Of a stretch of 64,000 nt of DNA, positions 26,409 through 35,880 are shown piece by piece. The position numbers and the translations under genes are program-made. The DNA is from Lysobacteraceae bacterium (GTDB lineage Bacteria; Pseudomonadota; Gammaproteobacteria; Xanthomonadales; Xanthomonadaceae): NCBI GenBank assembly GCA_016789405.1, contig JAEUPQ010000016.1:1-64000 (forward strand), given 5' to 3'. Each line of letters starts with the position of its first letter. Positions within the stretch are counted from its first letter, which is position 1. The notes below the pieces were generated by a model. That model did not search any database and was not told where the DNA came from. It saw only the letters and a program-made list of their open reading frames with translations.

Positions 26409-26558
26409 TTGGCCAAGCCCAACTACAACTTCGAAAAACGTCAGCGCGAAATCGCGAAGAAGAAACAGCAGGACGAGAAACTCGCGAAGAAGCGCGCCGC
26501 GCGCGAGAGCGAGAAACCCGCCGGCACCGAGCGCGATCCCGCCACCGATCCGCAGTGA
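26409..26558 (+). CDS. Small basic protein of unknown function
   Basis: 49 residues if the TTG at 26409 is used ([20 protein letters not shown]...). The frame has upstream ATGs at 26370 and 26391, but the xanthomonad-type family begins at this xAKPNYxFEKRQRE motif. Highly charged, probably helical, no catalytic features. Its stop overlaps the GTG start of the next gene (GTGA), so the two are co-translated. Confidence 0.6.
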   Translation: MAKPNYNFEKRQREIAKKKQQDEKLAKKRAARESEKPAGTERDPATDPQ

Positions 26559-27052
26559 GCGAAGCCGAGAGTCCCCTGCCGCCGGACATCTGGGTCGACG
26601 CCGACGCCTGTCCCGGCGTGATCAAGGAGATCCTGTTCCGCGCCGCGGACCGCGCGCAGGTGCAGGTCACGCTGGTGGCGAACCAGTGGCTGCGCACACC
26701 AGCCTCGCGCTTCATCCGCGCGTTGCAGGTCCAGGGCGGCTACGACGTGGCCGACAGCGCCATCGTCGATCGCATGAACCCGGGTGACCTCGTCGTCACC
26801 CAGGACATCCCGCTGGCTTCGCGCGTGATCGAGAAGGGCGGCCTGGCGATCAATCCCCGTGGCGAACGCTATACGACCGACAACATCGCCGAGCGCCTGT
26901 CGATGCGGAATTTCATGGAAGAACTGCGCGGCGCCGGCGTGCAGACCGGCGGACCCGCAGCGTTCCACGCACGCGACCGGCAGGCCTTCGCGAATGCGCT
27001 GGACCGCTGGCTCGCGCAGCGGCCGAAGCCCGCACCATCGCGCGACGACTGA
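26555..27052 (+). CDS. YaiI/YqxD family protein (DUF188)
   Basis: 165 residues, a little longer than the usual 150. PIN-like NYN-fold family with an acidic metal site; visible marks are [28 protein letters not shown] and the [12 protein letters not shown] stretch. Suspected ribonuclease-like role is known only by fold. The GTG start at 26555 is supported by the GTGA overlap with the previous small gene. Confidence 0.9.
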   Translation: MSEAESPLPPDIWVDADACPGVIKEILFRAADRAQVQVTLVANQWLRTPASRFIRALQVQGGYDVADSAIVDRMNPGDLVVTQDIPLASRVIEKGGLAINPRGERYTTDNIAERLSMRNFMEELRGAGVQTGGPAAFHARDRQAFANALDRWLAQRPKPAPSRDD

Positions 27053-27071
27053 AGGACCGCTGCGTCGCAGA

Positions 27072-28055
27072 CTAGCGGCTGGCCTGCACGTCCAGCATCT
27101 CCGTGACATCCACGCCCTGGCGTGTCGCTTCTGCTCGGACTTCCGCGTCCCAGCGCACGGGATCGAATCGGACCGATCCCGCGACCGTGGGCTGCGAGAT
27201 CAGGTGCGGCATGAAGGCATCCAGGAGGATCCTGTTGGCCTTGTCCGGCGTGAACGTGCGCGATGCATGTCCGGGCGCGTGCGACGCACGAGCCGAATGC
27301 TCGAATGCCTTGTCGACCGCATCGAGCACCATCTGTCGATGCCCATCATCCCGCGCCATCGTCGAGACGCGATCCAGGCACAGGAACGGCACCGGCTTGC
27401 CTTCGAGTTTCGCTGCAAGCAGCCGGTAGTGGCCATCCAGCACGACATACGCCACCAGCCCGCTGATCCACTGCAGCAGGATCGGCGGCAGTTCACCCCT
27501 GCGTGCCAGCTTGCGCCATGCCTTCACGCGACCGTCGTCCGACGGCGAAACGTCACGCAGCGGCAAGGGATGCACGATGTGATCCCACGCGACATAGCCC
27601 CGCGACTCGTGCGCGAAGATGCCGTCCAGATCCCCCGGCAACAGCAGTGCACCCGCATGCCAACGCATGCGCGGCGACAGCGTCCACTCGCCCGCGTGCA
27701 GCGGCGAATAGGCTGATGTCGACAGCCACGCAGCGAAGCGCTTCGCCCACGCACGTGCCCTGGCCTCCGGCGGCTGGCTGGCGATCTCGTCGGCGACCTG
27801 GAAGGAAATCGGCGGAACGATCGACCACGAAGCATCGCCGCCCTTTCGCAGATACTCGTATCCGTAGTAGTCCTCTTCGATGCGTGCCCACAGCACCGGC
27901 ACATCGCCCGCGCTCAACCGCAATCGATCAGGGGGACACACCGACACGGCGAATGTCGGCGCATGCGCCTCTTCGACCGTGACATGCAGCCTGTCCCAGC
28001 GGCCGGGCTCAAGTCGGTCGTCGATATCGCGCCAGTGGATCTTCATATCGGTCAT
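27072..28055 (-). CDS. Hypothetical protein with ParB-like segment
   Basis: 327 residues. Residues about 185-225 (RRGELPPILLQW, then VVLDGHYRLLAAKLEGKPVP) resemble the ParB/sulfiredoxin-fold motif with its GHYRL box, which in that superfamily binds CTP or ATP. The rest is unrecognised. There is no helix-turn-helix, so it is not a partition ParB. The ATG at 28055 overlaps the stop of the preceding zinc-ribbon gene (ATGA), so both are translated together. Confidence 0.65.
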   Translation of the reverse strand: MTDMKIHWRDIDDRLEPGRWDRLHVTVEEAHAPTFAVSVCPPDRLRLSAGDVPVLWARIEEDYYGYEYLRKGGDASWSIVPPISFQVADEIASQPPEARARAWAKRFAAWLSTSAYSPLHAGEWTLSPRMRWHAGALLLPGDLDGIFAHESRGYVAWDHIVHPLPLRDVSPSDDGRVKAWRKLARRGELPPILLQWISGLVAYVVLDGHYRLLAAKLEGKPVPFLCLDRVSTMARDDGHRQMVLDAVDKAFEHSARASHAPGHASRTFTPDKANRILLDAFMPHLISQPTVAGSVRFDPVRWDAEVRAEATRQGVDVTEMLDVQASR

Positions 28056-28600
28056 GCTGGTCGGAAGTGCGAGCATCGCTCGGGGCCATGGCTCGGCGGA
28101 TCGGCCGTGTCGGGCACCACCAATCGGAACCTGCGCTCCACGAGGCACCTCGTCATCGGATGATCATTCCATTCGGGTCGAGCCGAGATCCTGCCATCCT
28201 GCTCGATCAGCGAAATCTCGCAGCCGGATGTGGCCGCAACGGTGTTTTTCAGGATGCCGTGCTCGACGAGGATATCGACACCGTGCGCACCGCAGGCTCC
28301 GCAACTGATGTCTTCCCACGCGAATGTGTAAGCGCGGATGCGCACGTTCGCGAACTGCGGGTCGCCGATGTTCCCGCCCCCCTGATCCACGCCCGAGAAA
28401 TAGACCCACGGCAAAATCTGCCCTGCGTCGTCCAGCCGCCAGCGAATCGCATCGCCCCAGTCGTATGCGCGCTCCGGCTCGGGATGGCGTGCGGGACAAT
28501 ACCCCCACTGAAAAAGCAGCTGTCCGAAGGCAAGTTCGACTGTACTCCCGCAAGCCGGGCAATCGATGGAGTCGACGTTAAGATAAGCGCAAACAGCCAT
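28052..28600 (-). CDS. Hypothetical zinc-ribbon-like protein
   Basis: 182 residues. Cys pairs CPAC (residues 14-17) and CGAC (about residues 100-103) plus nearby Cys/His residues suggest one structural zinc site. No catalytic motif recognised. It overlaps the ParB-fold-like gene and lies 71 bp downstream of the ankyrin gene, so all three may form one unit. Base composition is a little lower in G+C than the housekeeping genes around. Confidence 0.65.
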   Translation of the reverse strand: MAVCAYLNVDSIDCPACGSTVELAFGQLLFQWGYCPARHPEPERAYDWGDAIRWRLDDAGQILPWVYFSGVDQGGGNIGDPQFANVRIRAYTFAWEDISCGACGAHGVDILVEHGILKNTVAATSGCEISLIEQDGRISARPEWNDHPMTRCLVERRFRLVVPDTADPPSHGPERCSHFRPA

Positions 28601-28671
28601 GGGATTGGCTCCTGGTGCGATCGTCGCGGGAATTCAATGCATTCGATCAAGGCCGCACATCCTGATCACAA

Positions 28672-29874
28672 TCAACCCACCCGCCCGATGTGGCGATCGA
28701 ACAAGGCAAGGATGTCCTTTCGATCGCGCCCTTCCGCCAGTGACCGCGGCGTGTGCCCTTCGGCATCCACATCGATCGACGCCCCTCGGTCGAGCAGCAG
28801 GCACACGATGTCGACCAGTCCCATTTCCGCTGCACGATGCAGCGATGTGAATCCGCGCATGTCGCGGGCGTTCGCGTCGGCGCCGCGATCGAGCAGCAGG
28901 GCCGCCTGCTCCAGGCTGCCGGCCTGCACGGCGTTCATCAGCGGCGTCGCGCCCTCTTCGGAGCGAACGTCGACCGATGCGCCACGGTCGAGCAGCAGAT
29001 TCGTGATCGCATTGTCCTTCGATGCGAGCGCCCAGTGCAGCGGCGCCAGGCCATCGGCGGCGAGTGCGTCGATCGGCATCCCCGCCTGCAGGCACGCGTC
29101 GATCGCCTCGATCTGCGCGCGTGCCACGGCGATGTGCAGCAGAGAGTGGGTCCGCAGCGGACGCGTGGGGTCCTGCCGGGGAAACACGTGCGGCGTGGCG
29201 ATCTGCGCACGGTTACCGAACAGCGACATGCACCACATGGCCGCTGCTTCGGGATCCGCTTCGATGCCCGGTGGCAGCGGTGCCGGGATGACGTCGCCCA
29301 GCGCGTGGCTGCGCAGCAGGAAGTCCAGCGCCCGGATCGTGAACTCCGGTGATTCGTCTTCCGCGCACAGCGTGCCGCGCACCTGGGTGATCTCGACATG
29401 TCCCTTCTGCGCTTCGACGCGTGCAACCACGATCACCTTGCGCAACCAGCTGCGCACGACGATGAGCTCGCCGCGGTGGAAGAACAGCGCCCACTTGTGT
29501 TCCATCTCCCGGGGAATGAACAGCACGCCATCGAGCAATGCGCCATCGACCGGGAAACGCAGCGCAGCGTCGATGACGCGCTGCGAGTCGGGGGACTGTC
29601 CGATGAAGCAGGTACCATCCTCCTGCCCGAACGACACAGCGTTCGTCGCACACTGCGGATCCGAGCTCGTCGACAGCATGGTCAGCGTCACCGGACGCAC
29701 ATCCAGCAACCTGACGCCCCACGGATTGTCGGCGGCCTCGATCCAGCGGATCTCGGGCGGCTCCTGCGCGGATTGGGGCGGCTTGGCCGGCACCGATGCC
29801 TGCGCGGCGACCGGTACGCGCTCGGCAGGCTCGCCCTTGCCGCCCAGCATCCGCTTGATCCTGTCCCACACCAT
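28672..29874 (-). CDS. Ankyrin-repeat protein
   Basis: 400 residues. The C-terminal part (about residues 235-395) holds four ankyrin repeats with typical wording (LAPLHWALASKDNAITNLLLDRGAS, TPLMNAVQAGSLEQAALLLDRGAD, TSLHRAAEMGLVDIVCLLLDRGAS in spans). The N-terminal 230 residues are soluble and unrecognised. No signal peptide is present. The first ATG with a GGGGG site is at 29874. Ankyrin proteins mediate protein contacts; the partner is unknown. Confidence 0.82.
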   Translation of the reverse strand: MVWDRIKRMLGGKGEPAERVPVAAQASVPAKPPQSAQEPPEIRWIEAADNPWGVRLLDVRPVTLTMLSTSSDPQCATNAVSFGQEDGTCFIGQSPDSQRVIDAALRFPVDGALLDGVLFIPREMEHKWALFFHRGELIVVRSWLRKVIVVARVEAQKGHVEITQVRGTLCAEDESPEFTIRALDFLLRSHALGDVIPAPLPPGIEADPEAAAMWCMSLFGNRAQIATPHVFPRQDPTRPLRTHSLLHIAVARAQIEAIDACLQAGMPIDALAADGLAPLHWALASKDNAITNLLLDRGASVDVRSEEGATPLMNAVQAGSLEQAALLLDRGADANARDMRGFTSLHRAAEMGLVDIVCLLLDRGASIDVDAEGHTPRSLAEGRDRKDILALFDRHIGRVG

Positions 29875-30192
29875 CGGTCGCCCCCATCGATCTGCGTTGG
29901 AATATGCCAGCACCGCAGGTCGCGGCGCTGTCGGGAAAAACATACACGTCCGCGCACAGCATGGCGACGCCTGAAGCGCCATTCACATCCGGCGCGACGT
30001 AACAGGCAAATAACAACAGAAAGCGCAGGCTGCACTGGCACTACGACGCAAGGTCGTAACGGCTCTCAGACGCGCCGCATCATTCCCCCACTCTCCGCAC
30101 TGAGCATTCGCGCGTCCTGCCACCGGCAGGCGCCTTGGCTTCGGCCATTTCGAATCCGCGATCGCTGGATTCGCTTCACAGGCATCCATCAT
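29875..30192. other. Intergenic region between ankyrin and fasciclin genes
   Basis: 318 bp between divergent genes; presumably holds both promoters. Nothing else recognised. Confidence 0.4.
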
Positions 30193-30636
30193 ATGAATAC
30201 CCAAGTCAACACCACGGCTCTCAACGTGCTCGATACCGCTGCCGCCAACGGTTCCTTCAAGACCTTCGGCATAGCCGTCGAGAAAGCCGGCCTCAGCGAA
30301 ACGCTGCGCGGCCCCGGCCCCTTCACCGTCTTCGCCCCGACCGACGAAGCCTTCAAGAACCTGCCGGCCGGCCGCATGGACACACTGTTCAAGCCGGAAA
30401 ACAAGGCTGAACTGGCATCGCTGGTGAACTACCACGTCGTCAACGGCCGCAAGACTGCGGAAGAGATCGGCAAGTGGGAGAAGGCGAAGACCGTCGGCGG
30501 GCAATCCGCACCGATCCTGCTCAAGGAAGGCAAGGTCAGCATCGACGGCGCCCAGGTGACGTCCGCCGACATCGCGTCGAGCAACGGCGTGATCCATGGC
30601 ATCGACAAGGTCAACATTCCGGGCAAAGCCCTGTAA
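30193..30636 (+). CDS. Fasciclin (FAS1)-domain protein
   Basis: 147 residues, one FAS1 domain: the H1 motif GPFTVFAPTDEAF and the H2 motif with NYHVVNGRKT and SSNGVIHGIDKV are clear. FAS1 proteins act in adhesion and are normally secreted, but no signal peptide is seen after the ATG at 30193; secretion would need another route or a start upstream. A terminator follows. Confidence 0.92.
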   Translation: MNTQVNTTALNVLDTAAANGSFKTFGIAVEKAGLSETLRGPGPFTVFAPTDEAFKNLPAGRMDTLFKPENKAELASLVNYHVVNGRKTAEEIGKWEKAKTVGGQSAPILLKEGKVSIDGAQVTSADIASSNGVIHGIDKVNIPGKAL

Positions 30637-30657
30637 TCGTCCGACCTTGTGGCACGG

Positions 30658-30685
30658 AATGGCGGGGATTTCCCCGCCATTTTCG
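30658..30685 (+). terminator. Rho-independent terminator after the fasciclin gene
   Basis: Stem AATGGCGGGG (30658-30667) / CCCCGCCATT (30672-30681) with an ATTT loop, followed by TTCG. Confidence 0.85.
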
Positions 30686-30763
30686 TGTTCGCGATCTGGT
30701 CATCTCTGCCGGCATCCGCGCACGCCGCACGCCTGCGCCTTCACGCACTGACAGCGTGTTGCC

Positions 30764-31378
30764 TCAACTGCCCCGGTGCGGCGGCAGGCTGAGATTCCAT
30801 CGAATCGCCGCGCCGCGCAGGGCGAATCCGGCAACCACGCCGATCACCGCCGGCCAGGGCGACGCAAGCGGCGTGTGCGAGAGGCCGACGAACAGCGCCG
30901 ACGCCACCAGCGCAGCGGACACGTACAGCTCGTGCCGCATCAGGATGGACGGCACGCCAACCGTGATGTCGCGGATGACGCCACCGATGCATGCGGTGAT
31001 GACACCGGCCGCAACTGCGGACACCGGAGACACCCCATAGCTCAACGCCTTGCTCGCGCCATACACCGAATACGCCGCCAGCCCCGCGGCATCGAACCAC
31101 TCGAGCGCGCGTTCAGGCCACCAGCGCAGCGGAACCAGCCAGGCGACGAATGCGACGCCGACGCACAGGATCACCGGCGTGGCGTCGACCATCCAGAAGA
31201 CCGGGGCATCGATGAGGACGTCGCGCAGCGTGCCGCCGCCCACCGCAGTGACCAGCGCGAAGAAGCAGGCGCCGATGAAGTCGACGCGCTTGCGCACCGC
31301 CACCAGCACACCCGACACCGCGAACACGGACAGTCCGGCGATATCGAGCCAGGACAGCAGCAGGCCGAATTCGTGCAT
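30764..31378 (-). CDS. TRIC-type cation channel (UPF0126, YicG-like)
   Basis: 204 residues, seven predicted membrane helices in two homologous halves, each with a GGG/GG-x-x-RD motif (AVGGGTLRDVLI and IGGVIRDITVG). Prokaryotic TRIC proteins form trimeric monovalent cation channels; some relatives (YicG) are linked to glycine uptake. Start at 31378 preferred over longer frames because the first helix begins there. Confidence 0.9.
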   Translation of the reverse strand: MHEFGLLLSWLDIAGLSVFAVSGVLVAVRKRVDFIGACFFALVTAVGGGTLRDVLIDAPVFWMVDATPVILCVGVAFVAWLVPLRWWPERALEWFDAAGLAAYSVYGASKALSYGVSPVSAVAAGVITACIGGVIRDITVGVPSILMRHELYVSAALVASALFVGLSHTPLASPWPAVIGVVAGFALRGAAIRWNLSLPPHRGS

Positions 31379-31588
31379 CGGAGTCGTCTTTTCGCAGGCA
31401 TGCCCCGGAGCAGGGCGTGCGCGGGAGGCTGACACAGCGGGTTTTGGCGGTCAATCGACACGAATGCCTGGACCCGCGGCGGCGCTGGCATGCGACCACG
31501 CGCACGGCGTCGCATCTGTCAGCGGCATCGGGCAGCGCCCCTGTCGCTTCGCCGATGCGTCAGGCAGGCACCCGTGTGCATCGCAGCG

Positions 31589-32485
31589 TTACTTGCACTG
31601 CTTCCCTTCCCACCTCGTCTTCTTGTCCGGATGCCGCCCCAGGAATGCCTGCCAATCCCGTCGATGCGCCTCGACCTGTGCAGGCGTCACTTCCAATGGC
31701 GGATCGTTCTTGATCCTGGTGTAGCGGAGTCCGAGGTAGCCGATCCCGCGCATGGCCATCGCCGTCGCCATGTTCAGGACGTTCTTTTCCGTATCGTCCA
31801 CGAGGATGACGTAGTCGTAGCGACGTCCGGTCGCGTCAAGCAGCGCGATGAGTGCCCTGCCCTTGTTCGCGCCCTCGGTGAGGAAGACGCCCTGTTCGTA
31901 GACGCCGATCACTCCGTCCGTCGCGATCGGCATTGGCCCTGCTACCTGCCCGAGGGACGGGATGGCGCGATATTTGGCCCACGCAAGTTGCTTCAAGGTC
32001 GCGTCCTTCATCGATGTGCCGCGCGATGTGAGCAAGAGCATGTCGTTCGGAATGTCGGCCACGATGGACACCGCATCCGCCTGCGTCGGAACCTGGGATC
32101 CTTCCGTCGAATCATCCGCGTTCGCGGCGATGACTTCGAACAGGCAGTTCCCGATCTTGTCCTTGTCTTCGGTTGGCAGGCCATAGTTCTGCCAGAGATA
32201 CCAACGATCGCTGCCGAAGAACTTCCGCTCGTTCTTCGCGATCTCCGATGTTGTCAGAAGCGTGTCGTCGATATCGAAGACGATCAGCGTGCTTGCCCTT
32301 GGAAAGTTTCGCGCATGTGCCTTGACCTGCGCGAGATCGGAGATCTTTGCCACCTCCGAAAGCAGCGGCCGCTCCTGCTGCGGCATCGCCTGACCGGATG
32401 GCCGCTGCACGCGCCCACCAGGCGAGGACACGCAGGCCGAGACGCAGATCATTGCCGCACACGCCACACTGAGGGTACGCATCAT
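31589..32485 (-). CDS. HAD-superfamily lipoprotein (DUF2608-like phosphatase)
   Basis: 298 residues. An N-terminal lipoprotein signal ends at the lipobox VSAC with Cys18. The HAD motif I is VFDIDDTLL (nucleophile D71, acid D73), followed by motif II LLLTSRG and motif III/IV VILVDDTEKN. A membrane-anchored periplasmic phosphatase is likely; DUF2608 is the closest family I can name. Start: tandem ATG ATG behind GAGGA; the first is taken. Confidence 0.85.
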   Translation of the reverse strand: MMRTLSVACAAMICVSACVSSPGGRVQRPSGQAMPQQERPLLSEVAKISDLAQVKAHARNFPRASTLIVFDIDDTLLTTSEIAKNERKFFGSDRWYLWQNYGLPTEDKDKIGNCLFEVIAANADDSTEGSQVPTQADAVSIVADIPNDMLLLTSRGTSMKDATLKQLAWAKYRAIPSLGQVAGPMPIATDGVIGVYEQGVFLTEGANKGRALIALLDATGRRYDYVILVDDTEKNVLNMATAMAMRGIGYLGLRYTRIKNDPPLEVTPAQVEAHRRDWQAFLGRHPDKKTRWEGKQCK

Positions 32486-33075
32486 GTGAGTCCTCGCGTC
32501 AGCTATCGGATCGTTCCTGATCGGGCAGGCAGACCGCTGCGCAGTCGCCATCTGCCCCGTGCCTGCCAATGCCCCTGCTGCCCAGAATCATAGGCATTCA
32601 TCGAAAATGCAAACCTGCCATATCTGACAGGAAAATCCGCAGAGACCACGTGTCGGGCGGGGCATCGGACCGGCCATCCAATGGGCGCAACAAGGATCTT
32701 CCGGAAGGCGATCGCGCAACAGCCCCTCCTGCGGCATCAGCCGGCTTTCATTGCCGCAGCGCAAACCGCACGACCGCGCGTCCATGCCGCGCAGTGTCGC
32801 AGCCCGACCAACGCAGCCGACTTCGATCAGGGATATGAATTCGATCATGAGGATGACCAGCATCATCCGCATTGATTCCAGAGTGATAGCGATCTGATAC
32901 CGATGATTATCGACGCATGAGAATCACATGACTGCGCCGCATAGGGTGCGATTCATCGCACCGGCTTTTCGTACAGCTGCGATCGAGACGGTGCGATCGA
33001 GACGGTGCTCCGAGGCGCACCAATTGCGGAATCCGGGCGCGAGATGACCCACGCCCAGAGTGGAGGCCGTTGCAT
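32486..33075. other. Intergenic region, no gene recognised
   Basis: About 590 bp without a convincing gene. It contains an AT-richer patch around 32850-32930, an inverted repeat GGTGCGA/TCGCACC (32945-32962) and a tandem 14-bp duplication at 32981-33008. It may carry the promoter of the HAD lipoprotein. Confidence 0.4.
32981..33008. repeat. Tandem 14-bp duplication
   Basis: GATCGAGACGGTGC is present twice in direct succession (32981-32994 and 32995-33008). Confidence 0.8.
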
Positions 33076-33108
33076 CAAAAGACGCGACGGACCCTGATCC
33101 GTCGCGTC
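33076..33108 (-). terminator. Rho-independent terminator after the lipase gene
   Basis: Stem GACGCGACGG (33081-33090) / CCGTCGCGTC (33099-33108) with an 8-base loop; on the minus strand it is followed by TTTTG. It lies about 45 bp after the lipase stop codon. Confidence 0.8.
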
Positions 33109-33150
33109 CGGTTGCCGGTCGCCAGAATGCCCGGCAACAGCGCGCGATGT

Positions 33151-34413
33151 TTACAGCCAGAGATTCATGGCGTGGTTCGCGACCAGGTTGATCACCGATA
33201 CCGAGCCGCCCCAATAGGTGCAGCCGTTGTTGCTGCCGACGTGCTGCAGGCCTACCGGCACGGTCCACACCGGGTCGAGGTTGCGGCAGAACACTTCAAC
33301 CTTCGCGGTGCCGAGGGCCGAAACCAGCTGCGTGCGGAAGCTGGCGTTGCCCACGCGCGCCGGGTTGTAGGCTTCCAGGTTCGGGCGCTTGCTGCGGATG
33401 GTGAACGCATAGGCTTCGGCCATGGCGCCGCCCAGGCTGTGCCCGGTCACGCGGTAGGTGTTGTTGCATGCCACCGCATTGACTGCCGAGCGGTAGCTGT
33501 TGAGCCGGCTGGCATAGCCCGAGCCGATCCTCGCCGCGTTCGAAGAGGACTCGCCGGGCACGGCAACCGAGCCGCCGAACTGGTTCTCGATGTTGTTGAG
33601 CCAGTCGCCTGCGGTCGAACTGCCGCGCCAGGAGACGATGCAGTCGGTGATGCCGTTGCTGGTGCTGCGCCACACCTTCACGACATCGCGATTCAGCGCC
33701 ACCGTATAGCTGCGCGTGCCAACAGTGCGATTGCTGGCGGTCGCCTGGTAGGCATTGTTGGCGAACCATGCGTAGTTGCTGCCCGGCGCGATGGCCCGCG
33801 TCGCGAAAGTGCTGCGCATCAGCGCCTGCGCTTCCGTGGTCTGCAGGTAATCGATGCCTACCTCCACCGCGGCCTCGGTCGGCGTCAGGTCGGTGACGAC
33901 AGCGCGCCCCTTGTCCGAAGCGATGCGCACCGCAACGTTCTGCAGACCGTTGGTATCGACGCCCGGATAGTGCATGGCGAGGAAGGCGTGCAGGCGCGGC
34001 ACGTTCCAGCTGCTGCTCTCGGCCATCACCACCCAGCCCAGGTCGCTGGCAAGGTCGAGGATGGCCTGTGTCTTCTTGCGATCCAGATCGAGGCTGTCCA
34101 CGTCGATGTAGACGATCGCGTCGGTGGTGTCCATCGGCAGCCGCGACAGGCTGACGCGCCGGGTCTTGCCATCGAACATTTCGAAACCGGCATCGCCAAT
34201 GGTCGACGTCAGCTGCACGACCGGGATGCGATCGTCGCCGACGACTGGCTTGCTGACAACAGGCTTGCTGACAACAGGCTTGCCGACAGCTGGCTTCGAC
34301 CCGGGGCGGGCCGCTTGAAGCGCTGACACACCGCTGCCCGCCATTGCGATCGAGCTCGCGGCGATGCCCGCCGCCAGGAGGCCCAGCCTGATGGAATTGC
34401 GTTGATTCTTCAT
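33151..34413 (-). CDS. Secreted class 3 lipase
   Basis: 420 residues with an N-terminal signal peptide (about 1-25), a Lys/Pro/Val spacer of four pentapeptides (40-59, KPVVS type), and a C-terminal lipase domain. The nucleophile elbow is VTGHSLGGAMAEA with Ser326; Asp380 (CRNLDPVW) and His414 (VANHAMNLW) complete the likely triad. An aspartate/glycine-rich N-terminal region (60-200) of unknown fold precedes it. Such lipases hydrolyse triacylglycerols outside the cell. The start ATG lacks a strong ribosome site. Confidence 0.88.
   Translation of the reverse strand: MKNQRNSIRLGLLAAGIAASSIAMAGSGVSALQAARPGSKPAVGKPVVSKPVVSKPVVGDDRIPVVQLTSTIGDAGFEMFDGKTRRVSLSRLPMDTTDAIVYIDVDSLDLDRKKTQAILDLASDLGWVVMAESSSWNVPRLHAFLAMHYPGVDTNGLQNVAVRIASDKGRAVVTDLTPTEAAVEVGIDYLQTTEAQALMRSTFATRAIAPGSNYAWFANNAYQATASNRTVGTRSYTVALNRDVVKVWRSTSNGITDCIVSWRGSSTAGDWLNNIENQFGGSVAVPGESSSNAARIGSGYASRLNSYRSAVNAVACNNTYRVTGHSLGGAMAEAYAFTIRSKRPNLEAYNPARVGNASFRTQLVSALGTAKVEVFCRNLDPVWTVPVGLQHVGSNNGCTYWGGSVSVINLVANHAMNLWL
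34237..34296 (-). repeat. Four 15-bp tandem repeats inside the lipase gene
   Basis: Codons for KPAVG-KPVVS-KPVVS-KPVVG (residues 40-59). The two central units are nearly identical at DNA level, so copy number could change by slippage without frameshift. Confidence 0.85.
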
Positions 34414-34818
34414 GCTTGTCCTTAAACTTGAGTAAGTGGAGTGTTCCGTTCCTTTCCGGATGCCGGCGACGCACGCGCATCGCCGACATGCCTGCGGCAG
34501 TCGATCATCGCCGGACTGCCGGCCGACCTTGGTTGCAAAGTCGTTTCCCCGAACGGCCGCACACGCGACCGCGTCGACATCGGCGCACACGTGATGCATC
34601 CAGCGCGCCGATGGTTCCCCCGCGGCAAGGCCGGAGATTGCCTGGCCGCTCAAGCGAGTCTAGCCGCTAGCTGCGGCGCACAATCGGTCGCACAACCCGC
34701 GACTTCCGGCCGAAGACAGGCGATGAAATCGATTTCATGACGAAGCGAAGGCCGCTTTCGCCATGGCGCCAGCATCGTCCGATCCATCATTGCTGGGGCG
34801 ACTACCCCGCCCGAGACT
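34414..34818. other. Intergenic region with a 16-bp palindrome
   Basis: 405 bp between the lipase gene and the next minus-strand gene, probably the lipase promoter region. The perfect palindrome ATGAAATCGATTTCAT at 34723-34738 is a possible regulator site. No gene recognised. Confidence 0.4.
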
Positions 34819-35385
34819 CTAGAAGTCTTTCCACTCAGCCGATCGGAAGAAATAGCGAGCGTCCTTGTCGAGATCGTGACATGCGGTCGCTGGCGCTTCG
34901 ACGATGAGGAGCAGGGAACCTTCCTTCAACCGGATCATGCGCATGTACCCGCATCGCCTGGATTCGGACACTTCCACATCGACCGCACGATGCCCATTCA
35001 ATTCGAGGCTCGACACCTTTGCCCCCATCGAATCGAAGTCGGAAGAAAACCTGGCAAGCGGATCGACATCACTGGCCGGGCTCTTGCCGTACCTGAGCCT
35101 GGTGGTGGAGAACTTCCGTCCGTCCGGCAATCGACAACCAACGGTATGGATCGTCGCGGAAGGATCGTCCTTCAATCCATGCATCTGGAAATCGTTGTAG
35201 AGGCAGGGAAGTCGAACCGTGAACGCGCCTGATGTGGACGAGGCCTGCGTCCAACCCGAGTCATCCAGCGTCCCCGCCTGCCATTGATGGAAGGTCGGCC
35301 GTATTTCGGACTGCGCTTTCGTCGCAAAACCCAACAGGCACATAGCCAGCAACGATTCAGCGATTCTCGGCATCCGGGATCCCAT
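34819..35385 (-). CDS. Secreted protein of unknown function
   Basis: 188 residues with a signal peptide (about 1-26, ending AKAQSE). Two Cys residues sit in LPCLYNDF and VGCRLPDG and more near SRRCGYMRM and ATACHD, suggesting disulfides in the periplasm. An alternative ATG at 35373 is possible. No recognised domain. Confidence 0.65.
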   Translation of the reverse strand: MGSRMPRIAESLLAMCLLGFATKAQSEIRPTFHQWQAGTLDDSGWTQASSTSGAFTVRLPCLYNDFQMHGLKDDPSATIHTVGCRLPDGRKFSTTRLRYGKSPASDVDPLARFSSDFDSMGAKVSSLELNGHRAVDVEVSESRRCGYMRMIRLKEGSLLLIVEAPATACHDLDKDARYFFRSAEWKDF

Positions 35386-35511
35386 GCTCTGATTCTGAAG
35401 GAAGACAGCGGCGACATGCGTCGCCCGCCGACCAGCATACCTGCGATAGGCCAGACCATTTCGTCAGCCGTAGCCGTCCGGGCCCGGGGACAGCCCGCGC
35501 CCGGTGACGCA

Positions 35512-35703
35512 TCACGCGGCGGCGGCGTCCAGCGGCACCAGCAGGTTGTCCTCGTCGTAGCGCAGGCCGCAGACCATCGCGGCCATGCCGCGCAGCGCCG
35601 CCTGCGGGCTGGCACCGCTGGCTTCGCACAGAGCGATGAACTGGGGCGGGACTTCGATCAGCAGGACATTGGACGGCTGGAACTGCGGCTTGGGCTTGGA
35701 CAT
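35512..35703 (-). CDS. Small conserved-looking protein
   Basis: 63 residues, soluble (SNVLLIEVPPQFIALCEASGASPQAAL in span). Residues 20-50 look like a short helical DNA-binding or antitoxin-like fold, but the match is weak. ATG at 35703 has GGAGTG upstream. It borders the Gabija module on the left. Confidence 0.55.
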   Translation of the reverse strand: MSKPKPQFQPSNVLLIEVPPQFIALCEASGASPQAALRGMAAMVCGLRYDEDNLLVPLDAAAA

Positions 35704-35880
35704 GACGGCACTCCGTTTCGCCCGACGCCCGGAGTGGACGCCGTTGGCGATTCGGAATCGCATCGCGCGCAGGCGCGTCAAGGCTTGCGCAGCAATTCAC
35801 CTTGACCTTGACACGCCGAGCACGGTGCGAGGATGGGACGACAACGGTGGGCACATCTCAGGAATGATTTCGCGGAACTT

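Noticed and set aside
32588..32872. 94-residue open frame on minus
   Set aside because: No ribosome site, odd composition and no recognisable fold in an intergenic region.
35512..35703. 63-residue protein as a third Gabija component or antitoxin
   Set aside because: It is 270 bp away, has normal composition, and Gabija needs only two genes; no toxin lies next to it.
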